Origin: Pirellula sp.
GTDB lineage: Bacteria > Planctomycetota > Planctomycetia > Pirellulales > Lacipirellulaceae
DNA: 64,000 nt
Reading direction: 5' to 3'
Assembly (NCBI GenBank): GCA_013822725.1
Contig: PNKX01000012.1
Coordinates: 104,290 to 168,289, forward strand
Within the stretch, counting starts at the first letter, position 1. Every line of letters begins with the position of its first letter. The notes under the pieces are model-generated. The model had not been told where the DNA came from, did no database searches, and saw only the letters and a list, made by a program, of their open reading frames with translations. Both the position numbers and the translations under genes were made by a program. Shown here piece by piece: positions 46,726 through 56,451 of this stretch.

Positions 46726-48768
46726 CTATTGGTCGACCCAAGCGGAGTGGAGACGGCGGATCTCCAACTTCCTCACATTCACGTCCCCGCCCTCCGCGCG
46801 GATGACCGGTGAGCGGTCCCCGCTCCGTGGCGAGTAGTACGCCGCAAAGAAACGCTCGCCGTCAAACGCGAATGATTCCACCGTCAGCCGATCGATGAGG
46901 AATCGCAATTTCACGCGGCCGTCGCGCGGCTTAAGGTCGTCGAAGACGACGACCTCGACGGCGTTTCCTTGTTCGTCGACGCCCTGTTGCAGCAGGCGAT
47001 GCGTCGACGCGTCGTATTCCAGCGATGCGCCGGAAAGTTGGAACGATAATCGCTCGGCAGTTCCCGGGGCGAATTCAATCTCGGCGTCCACGAGATCGAA
47101 GGGTTCTTGGCTCGCCAGCAGATTCTCGCCGTCGCGAATCGTGACGTCTTGCATCACCAGCGCGTCATCGACGAGAGAACTGATCTCTGCAATCGGCTGG
47201 GCGAAGAGCTTCAAATCGCCGCCGATGCGCCGGAGGCTAAGCTCGTAGGGAAACGACATTTGCTGATTGAAGGGCAAGCCGTATTTCTCAGCAGAGTTAG
47301 GCCCGCCCCTCATCCAGCCGATCTGCACGACTCGGTCGTCCGGCATATCGTTGAACGACTGAGCAGCATAGAAATTGCCGCCCCCGGCGCGATGAGGCCC
47401 CGATTCGGAGTGGAACTCGCGGCCGTCGAACGTCCCCACCTCGTAATCAAAGCTGGCGTCATAGATGACGGCCTTCATGTTATTCTTGTCGCCATCGACG
47501 GGCAGAAACGCCAGGTCCATGCATTCAAAAGCCCAATCACGGTCGAAGTCGGAGGCATGTTCCCAGTCGGCGAGATTCTTCGACGTAAAGAAGCGGACTT
47601 TGCCGGGGTTCTGCTTGACCCACAGCACCATTACCCAACGGCCGCTTGGTTCGTGCCAAAAGACTTTGGGGTCGCGTTCGCCATCGTCGAAGCCCTGATT
47701 CGGGACGACGGGACGGCCCTCATTCCAATATTTCCAAGTCGCACCATCGTCGGTGCTGTAGGCCATCGCCTGGTAAAACTTAGGGCGGACGGCAAACGTG
47801 AAGAACGCGCAGAGCGTTTTTTGTTCCCCTTGTTGGACGCCGAGGCTGTTGTTGTGATCGACGACCGCGGTACCGGAAAAAATTGTTCCCGCCTGGCGAT
47901 CGACGCGGTAAGGGAGCAACGCGTGATCATGTTGGGTCCAGTGAACCATGTCGGGGCTCGTCGCATGGCCCCACGTCATGTTGCCCCAAACTGGCGCCAG
48001 CGGGTTGTGCTGGAAGAAGAGGTGATACTTCTCGCCGTCGAAGACCATGCCATTCGGATCGTTTAGCCAGTTCTTGCCGGCCGTAAAATGAAACTGCGGA
48101 CGGAGGGGCTGATCGTACCGGCGATCGTCGCCCGGCGACGCGGGGATTCCGGGCACAAGCGCGAACTCGCCCATGGAACCTGGCAACGGTTTGTCGGAGG
48201 CGCGAAACGAGTCGACGTTAACATGCCCCCAACCGCCGCGGACGTTGTCGTAGACGACCAATCGGGCTTTCTTGCCTAGGAGCTTCGAGACGTCGTGACT
48301 GCTGGGCGACATCGTTTCCGAGTCGCCGCCAGTCGCCAGATCGAGTTCCTGCGCGTCGCACTGCAACTTGACGCCAGTCTGTCCCGGATGATTGCCGCCG
48401 CCGATGAGGAAGTTGAGGTACGGCTTGCGGATGGTGAATTCGGGAGAAATCAACTCGCCCACAGCGTCGTCAGTGAAAGCTCCTCCAGGTTGACCTTCGC
48501 TATTCGTGTGCTTTTCAAAGCCGCCGACCCAGTGTTCTCCTTCGTGAGCGCTCGATTCGCGGCCGCGTACCTGGGGATTGTCCCCTTTCGTTGGCTGAAA
48601 TTGAAAAGCATCGCCCGTGAGAGTCCAACCCTCTAGCGAGCCTGATTCGAAGTCGGCGTTCGGAAACAGCGGCTCATCGGCGCCATGGCAACAACTGGCG
48701 GGCAGGAACCACAACGCTGCGGCAACTGCTAGCCCTTGGACGAGGTGCGGGTAAAAGTCGCTAAACAT
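46726..48768 (-). CDS. Exported GH32 glycoside hydrolase
   Basis: About 680 residues from the ATG at 48768; a TTG at 48801 is an in-frame alternative. A signal peptide (LVQGLAVAAALWFLPASCC) is followed by a beta-sandwich region (NADFESGSLEGWTLTGDAF; about residues 40-190). The catalytic GH32 five-bladed propeller then starts: nucleophile in NWLNDPNGM, stabiliser in GERDPKVFW, acid/base in FECMDLAF. A C-terminal beta-sandwich (about 520-680) follows. GH32 enzymes hydrolyse fructans such as levan and inulin, or sucrose. It forms an operon-like pair with the larger GH32 gene 34 bp upstream. Confidence 0.92.
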   Translation of the reverse strand: MFSDFYPHLVQGLAVAAALWFLPASCCHGADEPLFPNADFESGSLEGWTLTGDAFQFQPTKGDNPQVRGRESSAHEGEHWVGGFEKHTNSEGQPGGAFTDDAVGELISPEFTIRKPYLNFLIGGGNHPGQTGVKLQCDAQELDLATGGDSETMSPSSHDVSKLLGKKARLVVYDNVRGGWGHVNVDSFRASDKPLPGSMGEFALVPGIPASPGDDRRYDQPLRPQFHFTAGKNWLNDPNGMVFDGEKYHLFFQHNPLAPVWGNMTWGHATSPDMVHWTQHDHALLPYRVDRQAGTIFSGTAVVDHNNSLGVQQGEQKTLCAFFTFAVRPKFYQAMAYSTDDGATWKYWNEGRPVVPNQGFDDGERDPKVFWHEPSGRWVMVLWVKQNPGKVRFFTSKNLADWEHASDFDRDWAFECMDLAFLPVDGDKNNMKAVIYDASFDYEVGTFDGREFHSESGPHRAGGGNFYAAQSFNDMPDDRVVQIGWMRGGPNSAEKYGLPFNQQMSFPYELSLRRIGGDLKLFAQPIAEISSLVDDALVMQDVTIRDGENLLASQEPFDLVDAEIEFAPGTAERLSFQLSGASLEYDASTHRLLQQGVDEQGNAVEVVVFDDLKPRDGRVKLRFLIDRLTVESFAFDGERFFAAYYSPRSGDRSPVIRAEGGDVNVRKLEIRRLHSAWVDQ

Positions 48769-48802
48769 GGATCGAATGACCGTTGAAATGGGAGCCTTCA
48801 AT

Positions 48803-51800
48803 TTAAGCCGGTATGGTAGTTGTAACCGACCGGGCGCGGCATTTAGCCAGGGCGAGCGGCAAAAACAGAACCGAAGCTAATAGCGAAGCCGACGTCGGCT
48901 CCGGGATCGTTGCGAGGGGCGCGGCTCCGACGCCGTAGCGGACGACGCCTCGCATAATGACGGGGGCCGACGCGGGCGACGTTTTCCCTAAGTTCCGCTG
49001 CCAGCGCAGGAAATCTTCGCCGGAATACACGACTCCAAAGCCGGCTTTCCAAGTTTGCAGATCGAGCGAATCAACGGCGCCGTCGGCATTCAAGTCGCCT
49101 TCGAGCGGATTCGACGACAGGTAGAATTGAAACTCCAGATCTTCGGCTCCCGCCGCATTGAACAGCGTTCCCAACGAGAACGATTGCCCCGGCGCGACGA
49201 TCAGCGCATTCCCTGTCAGCGGAACCAATTCGGAAAGATGCGAACTGGTGGGATTCGCTTCGTTGAACTGAGCGAAACCTTGGTCGGCGAGACTGGTCCA
49301 CGCTCCATTGGACGGCAGCAACGAGGCGCTGTCGGACGTGATGGAATAACCAAGAAGACTAATCGCGTAGGTGGAATCGTTCTTCAGCGTCGCTAGACCG
49401 CTGACGGAATCAACCACAATCACCAGATTGTTGGTCGCGCTGCTGCCGGTAATCTCGACCGCCCCGTGCAACACCTGGCCTGAGATCGACAAGTACTCGA
49501 AAGCATACTCGGTGTTTCGCGCGGCCGTCCCAAACTTTAGCGTTCCTAGGGGCTGCGTTGGCGCACCGAGTCCGAGCCGAGCCGCTGATCCAATCGCCAG
49601 GCTTCCGGACGGATTAAGTTCGCTCAGGCTACCGGACGTCGGATTTGCTTCTTGCCAGCCAGCAAAGGCGGGGTCCGAACGATCGTCGAGGCTCTGCCAG
49701 CCGGCGACGTTGAGACCCGCGGCATTCGAAAAGATTGAATACCCTTTGATCGATAGTGCGGCCGTGGTCGGGTTGACGATCGACGCCGCGCCTGTGTCCG
49801 TATTAATTTGCAGCGTCAACGGCCCTTCGGCGTAGACGTCGGGAGTAATCGCCAGATCCGGGTGAAGTGAGACGAACCGAATCTCTCCCGGGGTGAGCGA
49901 GTCGCCGTAAAGTTGCAGTTCGTCAATCATCCCGTCGAAGGCGTTGACGGCCCCGCCCGTCCCTACCACGCGATTGCCGACGAACATTGGGCTGTTGTTG
50001 TAGGCGATCGGCCCGTTGACCGTTCCCTCGCTGGCGACCGCGAGCTTGCCGTCGACGAAAAGTTCAAGTCTTCCCAGCGTCGCATTGTACGATGCGACGG
50101 CATGATGCCATGCGTTGTTCGAAACGCTTTGCGGCGACGTGATCGAAGCGGCGCCGCCGTTTTCCGTCGTCACCAGGAACGTGAGCCGGCCGTCGGCTGT
50201 TCGTTCGAGTCCCCACGAGTTCGACGCCGTCGCCCGCGACTTGCCGACGATATTCGCGTCTTGTCCCGCGGCGTCGGGGCGTAACCAAAGCGAGACGCTC
50301 ATGCTGTCGGCGTCGAGCAGCGAGTCATCGGGGACGAAGGCGTAGTCGTTGGCGTTGTCGAGATTGGCGCCCCGCGCGGCGACGCCCGCCCCCCCGGCGA
50401 CTACGCCGGAGTTGGCAAGATTCAAATCGTTGCCGCTCTTATCGACAAAACCTGCCGCAAGCGACGGTTCGTTGAAACTCCACTTTCCAATGAGGCCCTG
50501 CGGCGCGGCAGGTTGCTGCGCGGGCCAGGCGGAATTCAACTCGAAGGCGGAGAGCGTCACGATCCGCGCATTGCCGCCGTTCGAATAGAGCCCGATCTGT
50601 TGATTGTTCGGAGGCGGTATAAAACCGCTGGTGAGAGAAACCGCACCATTGTTGCCGAAGACCTCCAGTGAGGAGCGATCGAGCAGCAATTCGAGGCTGA
50701 TGCGACCGTTGATCGGCGCCAGCGGGGCCGTTCGTCCGAGGACCGACAAGGTCTGCGACGCAACGTTGTAGTTGACTTGAGTTCCTCGGATGTTGAACCC
50801 GAACGACGACGAGGTCCCGAGCTCAATCTCCGTGGTGATGTGAAACTCCTCGCCTGCTAACCCGGCAAGCGGATTGGTCCCGGGCCGGAGCCCGGCATTG
50901 CTCAGCGTATGCTCCGCGCCATGCAGGGAGGCGATTTCGGCGATCGGCTCCCGATACATCTGAATGCCCTCGGGCGTATTGTGCAGCGTGAGCTCGATGG
51001 GAAAGCTCATTTGTTGATTGAACGGCATTCCTGGGTAGCTTGCCCCGTTCATCCAAGCGACCTGAATGCGGCGTCCGTCGCTCGCCGGTACGTTGTGCCA
51101 CGATTGAGCGGCGTAGAAATTCGCGCCGTAATCTTGCGTCAGCTTGCCTTGAGACGGGGAGTCTGGAGCGAAGGAAGTTCCGTTGAATTCGCCGACCTGG
51201 TATTTGCCGTCCGCCGCGTAAAGCACCCATTTCTTATTGTTAGAATTGCCGTCGACGGGAAGTTCGAAAATATCGGGACACTCAAAGTATCCGGTCGTCT
51301 CGCTGAGGTACGACCAGTTCTTCATATCAGGCGAACCGTAGAAGGCGATGCCGGAAGGTCGCGTGTTCGTCTCGGCGACCCATAGGGCTTGAACCCACTT
51401 TTGCGATTGTTCGTGCCAGAAGACTTGCGGATCGCGGTCGTCCTTTCCTGGCGTCGCCGGCAGGACTGGATTGCCGCTGTAATACCGGAAGCTATTGCCG
51501 CCGTCGGTGCTGTACGCCATGCGCTGATCAAAGGAGCCGACCGAGGTGTAGTTCAGGATCATCGTCGGGGTGGCCCCGACCTGAAGGCCCGCCGTGTTGG
51601 CGTAGTCGATGTTCGCCGTTCCGCTGAATTTCACGCCACTTGGGTCGCCGACAATGGCGGGAGAACGCTCGTCCCAATGGATCAGGTCGGGGCTCGTCGC
51701 ATGCCCCCATGACATATTGCCCCAACCTGTTCCAAAGGGATTGTGTTGATAGAAAAGGTGATACTGTCCTTCGAAGTAAACCAGTCCGTTCGGATCGTTC

Positions 51801-51928
51801 AGCCACCCTTGCTTCGCCGTAAAGTGGAATTGCGGTCGATACTGCTCGTCATAGAGGTTGGCAGCGTCGACGACGTCGCCCCCCACGACCGCGCACGCCA
51901 TGGCGGCTGAAAAAAACCAAGAACGCAT
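48803..51928 (-). CDS. Multidomain GH32 enzyme with LamG and PEP-CTERM
   Basis: A 1041-residue surface enzyme; ATG 51928 with AGAGG 5-6 nt upstream. Signal peptide, then GH32 propeller (GWLNDPNGL, DDRDPQVFW, FECPDIFEL), GH32 C-terminal sandwich to about 470, then a LamG-like domain (about 480-680: LIGKWSFNEP, MSVSLWLRP, HHAVASYN, LFVDGKLA). Two copies of a module I do not recognise follow (about 690-960), each with GYSI and EANPTS-x-x-LSEL. A dockerin-like repeat (GDLNADGAVDSLDLQTWKAG) and a PEP-CTERM signal (IPEPTSASLLA, hydrophobic stretch, CRAR) end it. It is expected to be cell-surface anchored or released after sorting. Confidence 0.92.
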   Translation of the reverse strand: MRSWFFSAAMACAVVGGDVVDAANLYDEQYRPQFHFTAKQGWLNDPNGLVYFEGQYHLFYQHNPFGTGWGNMSWGHATSPDLIHWDERSPAIVGDPSGVKFSGTANIDYANTAGLQVGATPTMILNYTSVGSFDQRMAYSTDGGNSFRYYSGNPVLPATPGKDDRDPQVFWHEQSQKWVQALWVAETNTRPSGIAFYGSPDMKNWSYLSETTGYFECPDIFELPVDGNSNNKKWVLYAADGKYQVGEFNGTSFAPDSPSQGKLTQDYGANFYAAQSWHNVPASDGRRIQVAWMNGASYPGMPFNQQMSFPIELTLHNTPEGIQMYREPIAEIASLHGAEHTLSNAGLRPGTNPLAGLAGEEFHITTEIELGTSSSFGFNIRGTQVNYNVASQTLSVLGRTAPLAPINGRISLELLLDRSSLEVFGNNGAVSLTSGFIPPPNNQQIGLYSNGGNARIVTLSAFELNSAWPAQQPAAPQGLIGKWSFNEPSLAAGFVDKSGNDLNLANSGVVAGGAGVAARGANLDNANDYAFVPDDSLLDADSMSVSLWLRPDAAGQDANIVGKSRATASNSWGLERTADGRLTFLVTTENGGAASITSPQSVSNNAWHHAVASYNATLGRLELFVDGKLAVASEGTVNGPIAYNNSPMFVGNRVVGTGGAVNAFDGMIDELQLYGDSLTPGEIRFVSLHPDLAITPDVYAEGPLTLQINTDTGAASIVNPTTAALSIKGYSIFSNAAGLNVAGWQSLDDRSDPAFAGWQEANPTSGSLSELNPSGSLAIGSAARLGLGAPTQPLGTLKFGTAARNTEYAFEYLSISGQVLHGAVEITGSSATNNLVIVVDSVSGLATLKNDSTYAISLLGYSITSDSASLLPSNGAWTSLADQGFAQFNEANPTSSHLSELVPLTGNALIVAPGQSFSLGTLFNAAGAEDLEFQFYLSSNPLEGDLNADGAVDSLDLQTWKAGFGVVYSGEDFLRWQRNLGKTSPASAPVIMRGVVRYGVGAAPLATIPEPTSASLLASVLFLPLALAKCRARSVTTTIPA

Positions 51929-52044
51929 TGTTACCTCTGAGCCATTGTCGCGCAGCGTCGGATGCCTCTTCCGCGCCGCGCCTCTGTTCCGTGCACGCGC
52001 CGATCCTTGGCTTCATCGTTGTCGTACTACACTCCGAAAGATAT

Positions 52045-52075
52045 GCGGCCCAGCCTCTCGGCGAGGCTGGGCCGC
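52045..52075 (-). terminator. Perfect hairpin downstream of PEP-CTERM gene
   Basis: GCGGCCCAGCCTC and its reverse complement flank TCGGC. It begins 11 bp after the stop of the first PEP-CTERM paralog; no long T-run, so it may be an mRNA 3' stabiliser rather than a true terminator. Confidence 0.6.
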
Positions 52076-52085
52076 CATTCACATT

Positions 52086-52895
52086 TCATCGACGCTTCCG
52101 CAACAACAGGGCGACGACGCCCATTCCTGCCAGACCAAGCGTCGCCGGTTCAGGGACGTTGTAGACGGCCTGCAGCCCGTTGAACGGCGCTTCGCCAGAG
52201 CCGTCGCCATGGAAGTAAGTGATGGCGATCCCGCCGTTGGCGTCAGCCAAGATGCCGTTCAGGACAACGTAATCGCCGCCCAACGTCAGCGTATGGCTCA
52301 CCGGATTGTTGCCATCGCCGGTGATCGTGCCTGTCGTCGTCGCCGAGTGCGGTCCGTTGACGTCGGTCACGGCGAACAACGTGTCGCGATTGCTCGTATC
52401 GCCGGCGCCGTAGAGATAGAGATCCACCGAAGTTCCCGGAGCAAATCCGCTAAGCTTCACTTGCCGCGGTTCGTTAAATCCAATCAGGTAGTCGCGCATC
52501 AGGCCGACGGCGTCCGTGGCGACCGCGCCTAAATTGGGCGATCCTTCAAGAATAGCGAACGCGCCGGTGCTCCCTTCGCCGACGCCGACCGCCTCGACGC
52601 CGATGGAGGTTGGAGCGCCTTGCGAATTGAGAAGATTCGACTGACTCACGCTGGCCGACCACCACCCGAACTCGCCCGGAGGGCCGTGGAATGCGTTGTT
52701 GTCGGTGACTTGGAGATTGTTCCAGGTCGTCCCCGCGTCAGGGGCAGCGGCAGTGCCGGCGTAGCCCACGCTGGTGGGTCCGCCCGGATGGTCGCCATGG
52801 AGGCCGAAGTCGATGTTCACGACGGCCGCATGGGCCGCCCCCGAGATCGCCAGCAACGCCAGCGAAGTTCCGAATGCAAAAAGGTGTCGCTTCAT
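52086..52895 (-). CDS. PEP-CTERM exported protein, tandem paralog 1
   Basis: About 269 residues from the ATG at 52895 (GAGGGA 5 nt upstream). Signal peptide ends AHAAV; the mature start NIDFGLHGDHPGG is shared with the next gene. The body is beta-rich (SNRDTLFAVTDVNGPHSATT, HTLTLGGDYVVLNGILAD, EAPFNGLQAVYN) and ends in a PEP-CTERM signal (VPEPATLGLAGMG, hydrophobic, RKRR). Function unknown. It lacks the dockerin-like insert present in the downstream paralog. Confidence 0.85.
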   Translation of the reverse strand: MKRHLFAFGTSLALLAISGAAHAAVVNIDFGLHGDHPGGPTSVGYAGTAAAPDAGTTWNNLQVTDNNAFHGPPGEFGWWSASVSQSNLLNSQGAPTSIGVEAVGVGEGSTGAFAILEGSPNLGAVATDAVGLMRDYLIGFNEPRQVKLSGFAPGTSVDLYLYGAGDTSNRDTLFAVTDVNGPHSATTTGTITGDGNNPVSHTLTLGGDYVVLNGILADANGGIAITYFHGDGSGEAPFNGLQAVYNVPEPATLGLAGMGVVALLLRKRR

Positions 52896-53001
52896 GAGAT
52901 CCCTCAGATAAGGAAACAAAAAACAGAAAACTGAACCCAAAACACAGGACCGCATCGATGTTCGTCGCGGTCCGGTAAGTCCCGTAACCGCAATAAGGCC
53001 G

Positions 53002-54054
53002 TTAGCGTTTGGCGGCTGCGGACTGAGCTCGACGGCGCCAGTGTGCGAGGCCCCCCATGGCAGTCATCGCCAGCACCGCTCCGACGGGCTCTGGAACAAG
53101 GTTCGCAACGGCGGTCGCCGTCGGGAAATGCTGCTGCCATTGAGCAAAGTCATAGAAATCGACCAAGCCGTCGCCGACATTCCCTCCCTGCGGGCCAGTC
53201 AGGTCGCCCATGGACCGTGTGGCGGCGGTCGCTTGGAAGTTGTTGCGAATTAGTTGGTAGTCGGCTAAATCGACGTGATTGTCGCCATTCACGTCGCCAG
53301 CCAGGACGCCGAAGACAGCCTGTAGTCCGTTGAAAGGCGCTTCGTTGGACCCAGCCCCGTGAAAGTAGTTAATGGTGATTTTTCCCGTGTTGTCTGCGAT
53401 GATCGCCGGAAGCACGACATAGTCGCCGCCAAGCGTCAGGGTATGGCTGACAGGATTGTTTCCATCGCCGGTGATCGTGCCGGTCGTGGTCGCGGAGTGC
53501 GAGCCGTTGACGTCGGTGATCGTGAATTGCGTATCTCGATTGCTCGTGTCGCCGGCGCCATATAGATACAGATCGACCTGAATATTCGGGGCAAATCCGG
53601 TCAGTTCCACCTTCTGCGCGACGTTAAAGCCAATCAGGTAGTCTCGCATCAGGTCAACCGCATTGGTTGCCACGGCGCCCAAGTTCGGCGACCCTTCCAA
53701 GATGCCGAACGCGCCGGTGCCGTTGGCGGGATCGGCAGTAAGAGTGACGCCGATCGACGATGCGCCCCCTTGCGAATTCAACAGATTGGATTGCGTAACG
53801 TTCGCGCTCCAGAATCCGAATTCTCCAGGAGGACCTTGGAACGCATTGTTGTCGAGAACCTCCACGTTATTCCACGTTGTGCCGCCGTTGGGGTCAAACG
53901 CCGCCCCGGCGCCGACGTAGGGGACGCTTACCGCTCCGCCCGGATGGTCCCCGTGTAGCCCAAAGTCGATGTTGATGACGGTGGTTGCGTTGCTGACCGT
54001 ACTGTGAGCCGCAAGTGCGAGGATTGCGGCCGCTACGTGACAAATGCGTTTCAT
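53002..54054 (-). CDS. PEP-CTERM exported protein, tandem paralog 2
   Basis: A 350-residue paralog of the preceding gene. N-terminal signal (RICHVAAAILALAAHS), NIDFGLHGDHPGG, ITDVNGSHSATT and NEAPFNGLQAVFG match closely. Between the shared domain and the sorting signal there is an extra 75-residue dockerin-like segment (GDVNGDNHVDLADYQLIRNN, GDGLVDFYDFAQW) with Ca-binding-type DxNxD loops. It ends VPEPVGAVLAMTAMG, RRR. The extra segment may link it to a partner. Confidence 0.87.
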   Translation of the reverse strand: MKRICHVAAAILALAAHSTVSNATTVINIDFGLHGDHPGGAVSVPYVGAGAAFDPNGGTTWNNVEVLDNNAFQGPPGEFGFWSANVTQSNLLNSQGGASSIGVTLTADPANGTGAFGILEGSPNLGAVATNAVDLMRDYLIGFNVAQKVELTGFAPNIQVDLYLYGAGDTSNRDTQFTITDVNGSHSATTTGTITGDGNNPVSHTLTLGGDYVVLPAIIADNTGKITINYFHGAGSNEAPFNGLQAVFGVLAGDVNGDNHVDLADYQLIRNNFQATAATRSMGDLTGPQGGNVGDGLVDFYDFAQWQQHFPTATAVANLVPEPVGAVLAMTAMGGLAHWRRRAQSAAAKR

Positions 54055-54133
54055 GGTGAATGTTCCTTGAATCTCGAATATGAATTGATTGATTGGTTTT
54101 ATTGGCGTCGTTGATCGTTTTCAGCTCGGCCCT

Positions 54134-55828
54134 CTACGCGATCGCGGGCGGCGAGCGTCGTCGGTGCGCCGAAATCGCAGCGGCGGCGAAAGCCATCAAG
54201 ATAAAGCTGCCAGGTTCCGGGATGGCGGCGGCCGCCGCCGTCGCTGCAATCGTCTCGTACTTGACGACGCCGACCCTCACGGTCGAACCAGCCCCCGCCG
54301 AAGTTGCGCCAAGATTTCGTTGCCACGTCAAGAAATCGGCGCCATTCAGCGAGACGCCGAATTGCGTTTTCCATGCGGTAAGGTCAGCTTGATTCACGAC
54401 GCCGTCGCTGTTGAAGTCCCCTGCGAGCGGCGTGGCGTACTGAAACTGCAACTTCAAGTCTCGCGTTCCTGCCGTTGAGTAGAGGTCCCCCATCGCGATT
54501 GCTTGCCCGGGCGTCAACGTAACGTTGTTGGCTTTCAAGGGAATCAATTCCGACAAATGATTCGGCGTGGCATTGGCCTCGTCGACGCCCAGCCGTCCCT
54601 GATCGTGCAGGCTGTTCCAGTCGCCGCCGGCTGGCTTGAGCGATCCGCTGGCGGAAAGAATCGAATAGCCTTGCAGACTGATCGTGGTCTGCGAGCTATT
54701 CGTCAGCTTCGCCTGACCGGTCGCCGGGTCGACCGTGAGCAGCAAGTTGTTGACCGCCTTGAGCCCCGTGTATTGCACGTCGCCGGCAACGACCTGCCCG
54801 GCCGAATTCACGTACTGAAACTGCAGCGACGGCGCGACGCCGAACGGCAGCGACGCCGGATTGAACGGCGATCCCAGCGAACGCGTGCCGGCGGACAGCG
54901 TGAGGCTTGCTTGCGTCGTGTTCCCCGGCGGAACCGGACCGCCAAGCTCATTCAAACTCGAGGTAGAAGGAGGTCCCGCGACATTCCAGCCACCGCCCAA
55001 CTGCATCGCGAGGGTCGACCATCCGGCCGGCTTCAACGCTCCCGCGGGACCGCTAATTCCGTACCCGGTCATCGTGATTGCCGAACCTGTCGGGCTTGAA
55101 ATCGACGCCGCTCCCGTGTCGGCATTGACGGTGAGTCCCAGCACCGCTTTCAGGTCGAGCCGAAGCTGGCGGCCATTCGCTCCGCCGTTCACAACGGCGG
55201 TATCAAGCCTTCGGCCGAACGACAATCCAGCCGAAGAGGGGTCGATCGCAAAAGAGCCCACGATGCTGACGGCGTCGGCAAGCACCCAACTTTGCGGAAC
55301 GCTCGGCGTAAAGCTGAACGACGGACGCAGCGTTCCGCCTCCGAGATTCAGGTCGCCAGCGACCGAAACGAGCCCGTGGCTCGCGCCGGTGATCACTGGC
55401 GCGTAGACGCCGCCTACGGCGAAGGAGAGTCCCTTTGACGAAAAGGAAGTCGTCGCGCCAGTCAGCGCCAGCGTGCCGCCGCCGGAAAACGTTGCCGCGC
55501 CGCTGACGTTCTGGCCGTTGTTATCCGCAACGAAGGCCCCAGCGCCGATCACGTTGAGCTTCGAGTTATTCGTTACCTGCAGTCCGCCGGGCGGCCCGTC
55601 GCCGAGCGATGCGACATTCAAGTCCACAATGGCCGTCCCGCCATTGGCGATGCTTGCGACCTCGTCGAATTGCCCCGCCGGCAACAGTCCTGTGTCCCAG
55701 TTTGCCGCGTTCGACCAATTGTTGTTTGTCGCACCGCCCTGCCAGTTGGCGGTCGTTTGTCCTCGGGCGCCGACTGCCGTCAATGCGACAATCAATAGCG
55801 CCGTCGGCGCACTTGCATGCAGCCTCAT
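54134..55828 (-). CDS. PEP-CTERM protein with dockerin-like repeat and two unknown modules
   Basis: A 564-residue exported protein (signal peptide ASAPTALLIVALTAVGARG). The first half is beta-helix-like, Gly/Asn-rich (WQGGATNNNWSNAANWDTG, FVADNNGQNVSG) as in autotransporter-type passenger repeats. Two copies follow of the GYSI/LSEL module also found in the large GH32 enzyme (about 230-470; GYGISGPAGALKPAGW and GYSILSASGSLKPAGG). A dockerin-like repeat (GDFNSDGVVNQADLTAWKTQ), and IPEPGSFILMAF plus RRR end it. ATG start at 55828. Confidence 0.88.
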   Translation of the reverse strand: MRLHASAPTALLIVALTAVGARGQTTANWQGGATNNNWSNAANWDTGLLPAGQFDEVASIANGGTAIVDLNVASLGDGPPGGLQVTNNSKLNVIGAGAFVADNNGQNVSGAATFSGGGTLALTGATTSFSSKGLSFAVGGVYAPVITGASHGLVSVAGDLNLGGGTLRPSFSFTPSVPQSWVLADAVSIVGSFAIDPSSAGLSFGRRLDTAVVNGGANGRQLRLDLKAVLGLTVNADTGAASISSPTGSAITMTGYGISGPAGALKPAGWSTLAMQLGGGWNVAGPPSTSSLNELGGPVPPGNTTQASLTLSAGTRSLGSPFNPASLPFGVAPSLQFQYVNSAGQVVAGDVQYTGLKAVNNLLLTVDPATGQAKLTNSSQTTISLQGYSILSASGSLKPAGGDWNSLHDQGRLGVDEANATPNHLSELIPLKANNVTLTPGQAIAMGDLYSTAGTRDLKLQFQYATPLAGDFNSDGVVNQADLTAWKTQFGVSLNGADFLTWQRNLGATSAGAGSTVRVGVVKYETIAATAAAAAIPEPGSFILMAFAAAAISAHRRRSPPAIA

Positions 55829-56451
55829 GGCACGAAACCTTCCATTTAAGTGTCAAATCTTGATGTGGGGATGCGACCGCCCTTCGCTCAGGCGGCGCCC
55901 GCGGAAAAAAATCGGACCCCAGACAAGGCGCCGCCCTGAAGTGCGCCACTTGCAAACCAATGCCGCTACCCCGAAATCCCGAACGGAACTTCCGCGACCA
56001 ACGAGGCCTGACGAACGGGGTATTCGCGAACAGTTGATAAGTCAATTACTGCGGACGCGAATCGCTCCAATGCACCACGCAAGATTGGCGAGTCGCTCCC
56101 ACACCATCGATTGTAAGTAAATGTAAGGTCACTGCAAGATAATTAGCAGCTTATTTTCCGAGGGCCGATCGATGAAAATAGTCTCAAACAACACAAACAA
56201 ATGTTTCGGCTTACTCGTTTAATTAAGGCATTCTGGCAAGGTCGACGGAGTGTCGTTGGACATTTTTTCCAAGCGGACGACGCCATGCTAATTGACTCGA
56301 TGAGAATCTAAGTTGTAATATAATTTGTAATTAAATAGAAACATTAATAGTCAACCAAATTCAAACCGCTCACTCACTTATCGTTAGCTCGGCGATCGGT
56401 TAGCACGTCACAGTTCGCCAAAATTCTTCTCGTTCAGTGCCGAGATCAAAG
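55829..56451. other. Divergent regulatory region, AT-rich
   Basis: About 620 bp between the divergent PEP-CTERM and lipoprotein genes. 56130-56430 is strongly AT-rich. TTGACT (56292-56297) and TGTAAT (56314-56319), 16 bp apart, are a weak plus-strand promoter candidate. A palindrome GGCGGCGCC/GGCGCCGCC lies at 55891-55935 on the opposite side. No ORF supported. Confidence 0.45.

Noticed and set aside
47107..48066. 319-codon plus-strand frame over the first GH32 gene
   Set aside because: Antisense shadow; the minus frame has all GH32 catalytic motifs.
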